Source: Cellulophaga sp. 20_2_10
Lineage (GTDB): Bacteria; Bacteroidota; Bacteroidia; Flavobacteriales; Flavobacteriaceae
Reading direction: 5' to 3'
DNA: 64,000 bases
Assembly: GCF_023476645.1 (NCBI RefSeq)
Contig: NZ_JAMCOJ010000005.1
Span: forward strand, 1 to 64,000
Of this stretch, positions 57,262 through 64,000 are shown in pieces. Numbering within the stretch: position 1 is the stretch's first letter; each line of letters begins with the position of its first letter. A program made the position numbers and the translations under genes. Under the pieces are notes generated by a model. The model was not told where the DNA came from, did not search any database, and was given only the letters and a program-made list of their open reading frames with translations.

Positions 57262-58864
57262 TCTGAAAATCATAATTCTCCTCCCAATTGGCTCTTAGCT
57301 CTAAAATATTTGGAGAATAACTTACTTTTTCTGGAAATTTCTTTTCTAAGTAATTACCTGTATCCCACTTTTGGTTTCCGTTAGTATCTTGTATTACCCT
57401 TACTTGATATTTCCCTGGCTTAACGTTTTTGTACACAAATGACTTAGACTCAACAGCAAATTGTTCTCTTATTAATTTTCCTGACTCATCTACCAGTTGT
57501 ACAATAACAGGGTAAGCAACTTCTCCAGACAACCTAACCGTAAGAAAACTATTTTCTGTAGGGTCTACATAAGAAACTCGGTATACAATAGTATCATTAA
57601 CAGCATCAAAAAAATCTGTTATTGCAGATGGGAGCATTGTAATATTATACTCTTCATCTATAGGCACCACCATATCAAAATCCAATCTATTTTTAATAGT
57701 GTCCAATTTTACAGGCACAGAAACAGCGATAGTGTCTTTATTTACAATTTTTATTTTAGAGGTATCTATTTTCTGTATTGGAATATTAGCTGAAATCCAA
57801 AACGGATTCTCCTCACTTATTCTTTTATTAGAAACCACATTAAACTTTAATGAATCTGCTGGCAGTTTTCTTGTCTTAACTGTAAATGTATCTATCGTTT
57901 TTTCAAAATCATTTATCACTCTAAAGTTTAAAGAATCGGCTTCAAAAGGGCTAATCCAGTAATTTAAAGTGTCTTTATCTATTTCTCTAGTTACTTTAGT
58001 CTTTACGCTATCTGGAAGGTAACTTAGGCCTTCTATTTTTAAAGCATCTCCATTCCCTTGGTAACCAAATATAATTTTATTTTTAGCAGCATAACTTGGC
58101 ACAGAAACAGCAAAATTTGAAACTTCTTTAAATAAATTTAGCTCATAAATAGAATCTGTTGGCACAGTAATAGTATGGTTTAAATAGGCTATTTTATCTA
58201 AACCTTGATCAAACTTATGATTACCACCTTCATCCTTTAAAGCAAATAAAGCATACTCACCAGCCTTTAAATTTTTAAGCGAAAATATATTTGTGCTGTC
58301 TAGTGTATTGGTAATGTAATACGGAAGTTCCTTGTAAATAATAGAATCTGTATAAGTACTATCTTTTTTGTACAACAGTACAGTTACAAAATTATCTACT
58401 TTTTTCTTAAAGGCATCGCTTACAACACCTGTTAAACTTAAAGAATCTATATAATCTCCTGTAGAAAACACATAGCTTAAAAAACTACTAGGATTCCCCT
58501 CATTGTTATCTTCTATACTTTGTCCAAAATTAAAAGTATAGGTTGTATTTTCTTTTAAAGTATCTTTTATTGTAATCTCTATAAACTTACTCGCAGATCC
58601 TTGTGGTGTAATTTCTGGCTCATACTTTAAAGGAGGCGAAACTATAAGTTGTTTTTGTATGTCTTTAAGCTTTATATACTCATTAAACTCTAATCTAATA
58701 GTTTTAGACTTAAAGTTTGTAGTTCTATTCGCTGGTACCGCGCTTATTACTTCTGCAGGCGTAATGTCTTTTGGTCCACCAGACGGCGTTCCCCTTCTTG
58801 CGCATTGCACTATTGCCAATACCATCAAAAATAAAAAAAGTAAGCTTAAAATACGTCTTGCCAT
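57251..58864 (-). CDS. SbsA Ig-like lipoprotein
   Basis: A 537-residue lipoprotein (lipobox 'AIVQC', Cys21) with an N-terminal SbsA-like Ig domain ('LEFNEYIKLKDIQKQLIVSP', residues about 52-71, then 'TYTFNFGQSIEDNNEGNP'). Several further beta-sandwich segments follow, with a final 'GKYQVRVIQDTNGNQKWDTG' module. It is a Bacteroidota cell-surface protein family of unknown function. It is upstream of comF in the opposite order, with comF transcribed towards it 47 bases away. Confidence 0.82.
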   Translation of the reverse strand: MARRILSLLFLFLMVLAIVQCARRGTPSGGPKDITPAEVISAVPANRTTNFKSKTIRLEFNEYIKLKDIQKQLIVSPPLKYEPEITPQGSASKFIEITIKDTLKENTTYTFNFGQSIEDNNEGNPSSFLSYVFSTGDYIDSLSLTGVVSDAFKKKVDNFVTVLLYKKDSTYTDSIIYKELPYYITNTLDSTNIFSLKNLKAGEYALFALKDEGGNHKFDQGLDKIAYLNHTITVPTDSIYELNLFKEVSNFAVSVPSYAAKNKIIFGYQGNGDALKIEGLSYLPDSVKTKVTREIDKDTLNYWISPFEADSLNFRVINDFEKTIDTFTVKTRKLPADSLKFNVVSNKRISEENPFWISANIPIQKIDTSKIKIVNKDTIAVSVPVKLDTIKNRLDFDMVVPIDEEYNITMLPSAITDFFDAVNDTIVYRVSYVDPTENSFLTVRLSGEVAYPVIVQLVDESGKLIREQFAVESKSFVYKNVKPGKYQVRVIQDTNGNQKWDTGNYLEKKFPEKVSYSPNILELRANWEENYDFQIIK

Positions 58865-58911
58865 AACCTAAATATTAGCGCAAAGAAACAACAATTTACA
58901 CAAAGATAAAA

Positions 58912-59607
58912 TTATGGAACCACCGCAATTGTTGCAACATAAATTGTAACTCCTTTTACCTTTTTTAATGCTGTTGCGCAAGCCTCTATTGTAGCTCCTG
59001 TAGTTATAACATCGTCTACCAATAAAATGGTTTTACCCATTATATTTTCTGCATCTAAAACTTTATATAAATCTTGATTGGCTTTCCATCTAGAAAACCT
59101 ATTTCGTTTTGTTAAAGTTCTTGTATTTACTGTTTTAAAAAGAGCAGCTTCATTATACGTTGCACCTAGGTGTAGTGCAAGTTCTTTTCCAAATAAACTT
59201 ACTTGGTTGTAGCCTCTTTTTGTTAATTTTCTCTTGTGTAACGGAACAGGTACAACAATATCTATATCTAAGCGTTCTTTTATAGATTGTGCGTACCACT
59301 GTCCAAAGAAAGCACCTATCTGCTCCTGGTTTTTGTATTTTAAGTGATGAATTATGTTTTTTACTATGCCATTTTTAGTGAAAAATAAGAAAGAATTTGC
59401 TTTTTTTATATCAATTCTACCATAGAAAATACGGTCAACTGGGTTTTCATCGGTGAAATTGTACTCGGTAAGGGGTAGTTGATTTCGACAAACGGTACAA
59501 ATTAACCGTTCACCTAATAGCAAAGGTGTATTACATCCAAAACACCCCAATGGCATTAGTATTTTATTGATATGATTTAGTATATTTGAAAACTTATAGT
59601 ACCCCAA
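58912..59607 (-). CDS. ComF-family phosphoribosyltransferase-like protein
   Basis: A 231-residue ComF/GntX-type protein, linked to DNA uptake in naturally competent bacteria but widespread. An N-terminal four-cysteine zinc element (CFGC at about 22-25 and CTVC at about 37-40) is followed by a type I PRTase fold with the PRPP loop 'ILLVDDVITTGATIEAC' (about 192-208). The start is TTG 59607; the next Met is residue 17, inside the family's N-terminal helix, so TTG is favoured. The promoter is shared with the divergent coiled-coil gene. Confidence 0.88.
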   Translation of the reverse strand: MGYYKFSNILNHINKILMPLGCFGCNTPLLLGERLICTVCRNQLPLTEYNFTDENPVDRIFYGRIDIKKANSFLFFTKNGIVKNIIHHLKYKNQEQIGAFFGQWYAQSIKERLDIDIVVPVPLHKRKLTKRGYNQVSLFGKELALHLGATYNEAALFKTVNTRTLTKRNRFSRWKANQDLYKVLDAENIMGKTILLVDDVITTGATIEACATALKKVKGVTIYVATIAVVP

Positions 59608-59641
59608 TTATAACCCTACTTAAAATTACCCCCTACTTTTG

Positions 59642-60535
59642 ATGGACCCACAAGATAACAATTTAAAATACAAAGTAATTATAGCTGCGCTTGCGGCCGT
59701 GATACTGGGTATCTTAATTGCTTTTTATTATAGTAACGCCCAATCAAACAGCAATATAACTTATTTAGAGAGTCAAAAAAAGGTGCTTACAGACAAGTTA
59801 TCTACAATGCAAGCCAACATAGAAAGCTTATCTTCAGAAAACGAAGTTAGCAATATAGATTTAGAAGTAGCAAACAGCAATGTTTCTATGTTATTAGATT
59901 CTATTGGCCAGCTAAATTTTGACATAGAAAAATACGCAGAAAATAAAAAGGCTTTATACAAGTGGCAACTTAAATATGATAGCTTAAATATAAAATATAA
60001 TTCTCTTAAATACAGCAATGTTGTTTTAAGTGAAAGCGTAGAAAAAGCAAAGAAAAGAGCTGAGCAATACAAGTCACAAGCTCTAGCATTATCAGAAAAA
60101 GATAATTTAGAAGATGCCACCAGCAAACTAAATAAAGAATTAAAAAGCAAAACATTTTTAAAACTAAACCGTACAGAAGCACATGCTTTTAGAATACGTA
60201 GCGGTAGAGATATAAACACAAACAAAGCCAATCTTATTTCTAAAATTAGAGCTTGCACCGTAATCACAGGAAGCCCTAAAGATATTAATATTAAGAAAAG
60301 ATTATATCTTCAGTTTTTAAACCCTAATAAAAGTGTTATTGCAAATAACGCCAACATAATTAATGTAAATGGAAATGAATATAGTAAGTCTATAGACATT
60401 ATTTACACGGGTGTAAACGAAGAAATTTGCGATAATATCAAAGTGCCTTCTGGTTCTTTAAAGGCCGGAATCTACACATTAAATGTGTTTGAAGATCAAA
60501 AATTGCTTTCTTCTATAGAATTTGAATTAAAATAA
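59642..60535 (+). CDS. Membrane-anchored coiled-coil protein
   Basis: A 297-residue protein with one N-terminal membrane segment (about 11-31), a coiled coil (about 38-165, rich in Ser, Leu, Lys and Glu) and a C-terminal beta domain (about 185-297, ending 'AGIYTLNVFEDQKLLSSIEF'). I do not recognise a named family; the layout suggests an envelope protein reaching into the periplasm. A TTG three bases earlier (59639) is in frame, but the ATG is more likely. It lies 36 bases before glyS. Confidence 0.7.
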   Translation: MDPQDNNLKYKVIIAALAAVILGILIAFYYSNAQSNSNITYLESQKKVLTDKLSTMQANIESLSSENEVSNIDLEVANSNVSMLLDSIGQLNFDIEKYAENKKALYKWQLKYDSLNIKYNSLKYSNVVLSESVEKAKKRAEQYKSQALALSEKDNLEDATSKLNKELKSKTFLKLNRTEAHAFRIRSGRDINTNKANLISKIRACTVITGSPKDINIKKRLYLQFLNPNKSVIANNANIINVNGNEYSKSIDIIYTGVNEEICDNIKVPSGSLKAGIYTLNVFEDQKLLSSIEFELK

Positions 60536-60559
60536 TTCAATCTATTAACACTAAAGTTC

Positions 60560-60567
60560 TATTTTTG
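60560..60567 (+). promoter_or_regulatory. -7 element for glyS, leaderless mRNA likely
   Basis: TATTTTTG matches TAnnTTTG and ends 4 bases before the glyS ATG, so transcription would start at or next to the first codon. Confidence 0.5.
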
Positions 60568-60571
60568 CCAT

Positions 60572-62113
60572 ATGGCAAATCAAGAAGACAAATTTAAGAA
60601 GGTTATATCCCACGCTAAGGAATACGGTTACGTATTTCAATCTAGTGAAATATATGATGGTTTAAGTGCTGTATATGATTACGCACAAAACGGAGTAGAG
60701 CTAAAAAACAACATTAAACAATATTGGTGGAAAGCAATGGTGCAACTACACGATAACATTGTTGGTATAGACTCTGCTATTTTTATGCACCCAACGGTTT
60801 GGAAAGCTTCTGGACACGTAGATGCATTTAATGACCCTTTAATAGATAACAAAGATTCTAAAAAAAGGTACAGAGCAGATGTTTTAATAGAAGATTACTG
60901 CGCCAAAATAGAAAATAAAATAGAAAAAGAAGTTACCAAGGCTGCTAAGCGTTTTGGTGATTCTTTTAACAAACAAGAGTTTATTACAACCAACCCACGT
61001 GTTGTAGGTTACCAAGAAAAGATACATACAATTTTATCTAGAATGGGATCTTCTTTAGAAAAAGAAGATTTAGAAGATGTAAGAAACCTTATTGATGAGT
61101 TAGACATTGTTTGCCCAGTATCTGGCACTAAGAACTGGACAGATGTGAAACAGTTTAACCTTATGTTCGGGACTAAATTAGGAGCGTCCGCAGATAGCGC
61201 AATGGATCTTTACTTAAGACCAGAAACAGCACAAGGTATTTTTGTAAACTTTTTAAACGTACAGAAAACTGGACGTATGAAAATTCCTTTTGGTATTGCC
61301 CAAATAGGAAAAGCGTTTAGAAACGAGATTGTCGCAAGACAATTTATTTTTCGTCAGCGTGAATTTGAACAAATGGAAATGCAATTTTTTGTTCGCCCTG
61401 GCACACAAAAAGAATGGTATGAGTCTTGGAAAGAAAATCGTATTAAATGGCACTTATCTTTAGGTTTAGGAGAAGATAATTACCGTTTCCATGATCACGA
61501 TAAACTAGCACACTACGCAGATGCTGCTGCAGATATAGAATTTAAATTTCCTTTTGGATTTAAAGAATTAGAGGGCATACACTCTAGAACAGATTTTGAT
61601 TTAAGCAGTCACGAAAAGCATTCTGGTAAAAAACTACAATATTTTGACCACGAAATTAACGAAAGCTACGTACCATATGTTGTAGAAACATCTATTGGCG
61701 TAGATCGTATGTTTTTAGCCGTTTTCTCTAACTCTCTTGTAGAAGAAGAATTAGAAAATGGATCTACCAGAACTGTTCTTAAATTACCTGCAGTACTAGC
61801 ACCTACTAAAGCCGCTATTTTACCGCTTGTTAAAAAAGATGGTTTACCAGAGATTGCTAAAGGAATTATAGAAGATTTAAAATGGGATTATAAAGTAATT
61901 TATGATGAAAAAGATGCCGTAGGTCGTCGTTACAGAAGACAAGATGCCAATGGTACTCCTTTTTGTATTACTGTAGACCACCAAACAATAGAAGATAAAA
62001 CAGTAACAATACGCCATAGAGATACTATGGAACAAAAACGTGTTGCCATTACAGATTTAAAATCTATTATAGATGCAGAAGTATCTATGAAAGAATGGCT
62101 TAAAAGAATTTAA
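60572..62113 (+). CDS. glyS: Glycine--tRNA ligase, dimeric type
   Basis: Charges tRNA-Gly. The 513-residue single-chain enzyme is the alpha2 (eukaryote/archaea-like) GlyRS found in Bacteroidota, not the alpha2beta2 type. Class II motifs are seen: 'LYLRPETAQGIFVNF' and 'GKAFRNEI' (motif 2, then 'RQREFEQMEMQFF'), with motif 3 in 'ETSIGVDRMFLAV'. The C-terminal anticodon-binding domain includes 'VGRRYRRQDANGTPFCITVD'. It ends at a strong terminator. Confidence 0.97.
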   Translation: MANQEDKFKKVISHAKEYGYVFQSSEIYDGLSAVYDYAQNGVELKNNIKQYWWKAMVQLHDNIVGIDSAIFMHPTVWKASGHVDAFNDPLIDNKDSKKRYRADVLIEDYCAKIENKIEKEVTKAAKRFGDSFNKQEFITTNPRVVGYQEKIHTILSRMGSSLEKEDLEDVRNLIDELDIVCPVSGTKNWTDVKQFNLMFGTKLGASADSAMDLYLRPETAQGIFVNFLNVQKTGRMKIPFGIAQIGKAFRNEIVARQFIFRQREFEQMEMQFFVRPGTQKEWYESWKENRIKWHLSLGLGEDNYRFHDHDKLAHYADAAADIEFKFPFGFKELEGIHSRTDFDLSSHEKHSGKKLQYFDHEINESYVPYVVETSIGVDRMFLAVFSNSLVEEELENGSTRTVLKLPAVLAPTKAAILPLVKKDGLPEIAKGIIEDLKWDYKVIYDEKDAVGRRYRRQDANGTPFCITVDHQTIEDKTVTIRHRDTMEQKRVAITDLKSIIDAEVSMKEWLKRI

Positions 62114-62132
62114 GTTTTTAAGTTGATAAAAA

Positions 62133-62175
62133 AAAAAGAGCTCACTATAGCATTTGCCAATAGTGAGCTCTTTTT
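62133..62175. terminator. Bidirectional terminator after glyS
   Basis: A perfect 16-base stem (AAAAAGAGCTCACTAT and its complement) with an 11-base loop. It lies between glyS and the convergent barrel-protein gene, with A and T tracts on both sides. Confidence 0.9.
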
Positions 62176-62192
62176 ATATTTCGGATTTTAGT

Positions 62193-62711
62193 TTAGAATC
62201 TAAAACCAATAGAAAGTCCTGCTCTAAAAATAAAATCGTCCTGAAAATCTTTTGGGTTAATGTTTCTTCCAAAACCACCATTAAGCTCCAACGTAAAACG
62301 CTCGCTGCGGGTTACCCATTTATAACCTCCTCCTAAACCAAGGGCTACATTACCATATTCCTTTTTAATCCTAGAACCAGACTCTGTTACTTTTTTTTCT
62401 CCTTTAATATACAACCCTAAAGCTTCAGCAAAAGCTCCGCTTCTTGGCGTATCTCCAAAATAGGCTCTAAAATTTGGTCCAAAACCAAAGCTGCCATTGT
62501 AATCTTCTGCATCTCCATCAAAATGAAGAATAGCACCAACACTTGTGTCATCACCTAAAAAATACTCGTAACCAAACTCTACAGATGTTGTTGCCAAAAA
62601 CATTCCAATATTAAACCTAACTTCTTGATTTTTATCAAAGTTAGAATAAGCCTGTGCAGACACCATTTTTGCCGTTAGTATAAATAATAGTACTAATAAT
62701 CCCTTTTTCAT
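62193..62711 (-). CDS. Small outer-membrane beta-barrel protein
   Basis: A 172-residue protein with a signal peptide (ending 'TAKMVSAQA', about residue 20) and alternating strands ('VRFNIGMFLATTSVEFGYEY', 'VALGLGGGYKWVTRSE') that end in 'RAGLSIGFRF', a terminal Phe typical of barrels. It is a porin-like or OmpW-like small barrel of unknown cargo. It is transcribed convergently with glyS and divergently from the exonuclease gene. Confidence 0.75.
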   Translation of the reverse strand: MKKGLLVLLFILTAKMVSAQAYSNFDKNQEVRFNIGMFLATTSVEFGYEYFLGDDTSVGAILHFDGDAEDYNGSFGFGPNFRAYFGDTPRSGAFAEALGLYIKGEKKVTESGSRIKKEYGNVALGLGGGYKWVTRSERFTLELNGGFGRNINPKDFQDDFIFRAGLSIGFRF

Positions 62712-62835
62712 AATGTATTATTTTCTATGTCTTATTTTTCAGTTTGCGAAAATAGGACTTTTTGTAAGAATCTCTCTCATTCATTTTTCATAGAACCCAT
62801 TGTTTTGACTATTTTTAATGTTTTAATATTCTAAA

Positions 62836-63603
62836 ATGAAAATAATCTCATATAACGTTAACGGTATTCGTGCAGCAATAAACAAAGGTTTTATAGATTG
62901 GCTTACTGCCACAGACCCAGATGTTATATGCCTTCAAGAAATTAAAGCCTTAAAAGAACAACTAGATTTATCTTTGTTTGAAGATGCTGGTTACGGCTAT
63001 AATTATTGGTATAGTGCACAAAAAAAAGGATACAGTGGTGTTGCTATTTTATCTAAAACTAAACCAGACCACGTAGAATATGGCACAGGAATAGATTATA
63101 TGGACTTTGAAGGGCGCAACATTAGGGCAGACTTTGGAGATGTATCTGTAATGAGTATGTACTTGCCTTCTGGAACAAACTTAGACAGACTAGAATTTAA
63201 GCTTACATATATGTCAGATTTTCAGATCTATATTGATAAACTAAAAAAAGACATTCCAAACATTGTGGTTCTAGGCGATTATAACATTTGTCATGAGGCA
63301 ATAGATATACACGATCCTGTACGCAACAAAAATGTATCTGGTTTTTTACCTGTAGAACGTGAGTGGATTGGTAATTTTATGGATAGTGGTTTTATAGATA
63401 GTTTTAGACATTTTAACAAAGAACCACACAACTACTCCTGGTGGAGCTACAGAGCTAACTCTAGAAACAACAACAAAGGTTGGCGTTTAGACTATGGTAT
63501 GGTGAGCAAAACCTTAGAAAGTCGTTTAAAAAGAGCTGTTATTTTATCCGAAGCCAAACACAGCGACCATTGCCCTATTTTAGTAGAGCTTCAAAAAAAA
63601 TAA
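62836..63603 (+). CDS. xth: Exodeoxyribonuclease III
   Basis: An AP endonuclease and 3'-5' exonuclease of base-excision repair, cytoplasmic (no signal peptide), 255 residues. EEP-fold residues: Asn in 'SYNVNGIRAA', Glu in 'CLQEIKA', 'GDYNICHEAIDI' (Asp/Asn), the substrate loop 'HNYSWWSYRANSR' and a final 'KHSDHCPILVEL' with Asp/His. It is the canonical, intracellular counterpart of the secreted EEP enzyme in this window. galM starts 20 bases after its stop. Confidence 0.96.
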   Translation: MKIISYNVNGIRAAINKGFIDWLTATDPDVICLQEIKALKEQLDLSLFEDAGYGYNYWYSAQKKGYSGVAILSKTKPDHVEYGTGIDYMDFEGRNIRADFGDVSVMSMYLPSGTNLDRLEFKLTYMSDFQIYIDKLKKDIPNIVVLGDYNICHEAIDIHDPVRNKNVSGFLPVEREWIGNFMDSGFIDSFRHFNKEPHNYSWWSYRANSRNNNKGWRLDYGMVSKTLESRLKRAVILSEAKHSDHCPILVELQKK

Positions 63604-63623
63604 ACCAAATAATACCTTTTACA

Positions 63624-64000
63624 ATGTTGCCACAATTACTAAATGCTGCCGATTTTGATACTATTTTAAATGGCAAAAAAGTAGCGCTTTATACACTAAC
63701 CAACAAACAAGGTTCTGTTGCTCAAATTACAAATTACGGAGGTACTGTTGTCTCTTTATGGGTAAAAGACAAAGAAGGCAATTTTAAAGATGTTGTACTT
63801 GGTTATAAAACATTAGAAGAATACAGAACCAACCCAAATGCATACTTTGGTTCTATTGTAGGCAGGTATGCAAACCGTATTGCAAAGGGTAAATTTACAT
63901 TAGACAACAAAACTTATACACTTGCAACAAATAACGGAGAGAACCACTTACACGGAGGCACAAGGGGTTTTGACGCTGCCGTATGGGTTGCCAAACAAAC
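63624..64000 (+). CDS. galM: Aldose 1-epimerase (galM), 3' end cut by window
   Basis: The first 125 codons of a mutarotase that interconverts alpha and beta sugars. The frame is open from ATG 63624 to the window edge. The family segments 'ITNYGGTVVSLWV', 'AYFGSIVGRYANRIAKGKF' and 'NNGENHLHGG' (with the general-acid His) are present. The catalytic Glu near the C-terminus lies beyond the window. Co-transcription with xth is likely from the 20-base gap. Confidence 0.9.
   Translation, partial: MLPQLLNAADFDTILNGKKVALYTLTNKQGSVAQITNYGGTVVSLWVKDKEGNFKDVVLGYKTLEEYRTNPNAYFGSIVGRYANRIAKGKFTLDNKTYTLATNNGENHLHGGTRGFDAAVWVAKQ

Overview
The window is AT-rich chromosomal DNA of a member of the Flavobacteriaceae (Bacteroidota), probably marine. 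Several independent signs point there. Lipoprotein signals are common, there are three TonB-dependent receptors with CarboxypepD_reg-type N-termini, and there are DUF4270, DUF5689 and CCC-motif/DUF2752 proteins. Promoters fit the Bacteroidota pattern (TTG or TTTG near -33, TAnnTTTG near -7), and many tight terminators are present. No rRNA, tRNA, insertion sequence, prophage or CRISPR array was seen. Genes are dense, and at least six of them start at TTG.

Layout. 1-408: no convincing gene, with the glmS terminator at its right end. 409-5050 (minus): glmS, a DUF4270 lipoprotein carrying calcium-type repeats, and a truncated glycogen-synthase-like protein. 5158-9424 (plus): panC, panD, a UPF0104-type membrane protein, an esterase-fold protein that has lost its nucleophile, and a CCC-motif/DUF2752 membrane pair. 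9568-25048: housekeeping and metabolic genes, including radA, an aldo/keto reductase, a lipoprotein cytochrome c, a YheT hydrolase, nitronate monooxygenase, a thioesterase, an EamA transporter, an ArsC-like protein, a PLP trans-sulfuration enzyme, gdhA, recO, an iron/heme-type receptor and a helical lipoprotein.

25389-35463: ileS, a DksA-like protein, a DUF4097-like protein, lspA, a 5-formyl-THF cyclo-ligase preceded by an unannotated 37-residue membrane peptide, uvrC, and a patatin fused to an outer-membrane barrel. 35464-41819: an aromatic amino-acid section with 4-hydroxyphenylpyruvate dioxygenase and a tryptophan-2,3-dioxygenase-family enzyme, interleaved with a DUF3108 protein, an M23 peptidase and pgi. 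The hppD leader contains a 16-codon ORF followed by an attenuator-like hairpin. The gap after hppD holds a structured, terminated RNA candidate.

41994-52924 is the most system-like part. It has two TonB-dependent receptors of one subfamily, a repeat-built lipoprotein, a surface endonuclease I with two Ig-like domains, a secreted endonuclease/exonuclease/phosphatase enzyme, and a DUF5689 plus lamin-tail lipoprotein. I read it as a surface machine for cutting and importing nucleic acid or its phosphate; that is inference. The divergent promoter at its core carries four alternating GAAAAT/ATTTTC half-sites in helical phase.

52925-64000: a soluble multi-PAS histidine kinase with a stand-alone receiver, DinB, omega-amidase, an SbsA-Ig lipoprotein, ComF, a coiled-coil protein, glyS with a promoter suggesting a leaderless mRNA, an outer-membrane barrel protein, exonuclease III, and the start of galM, which is cut by the window edge.
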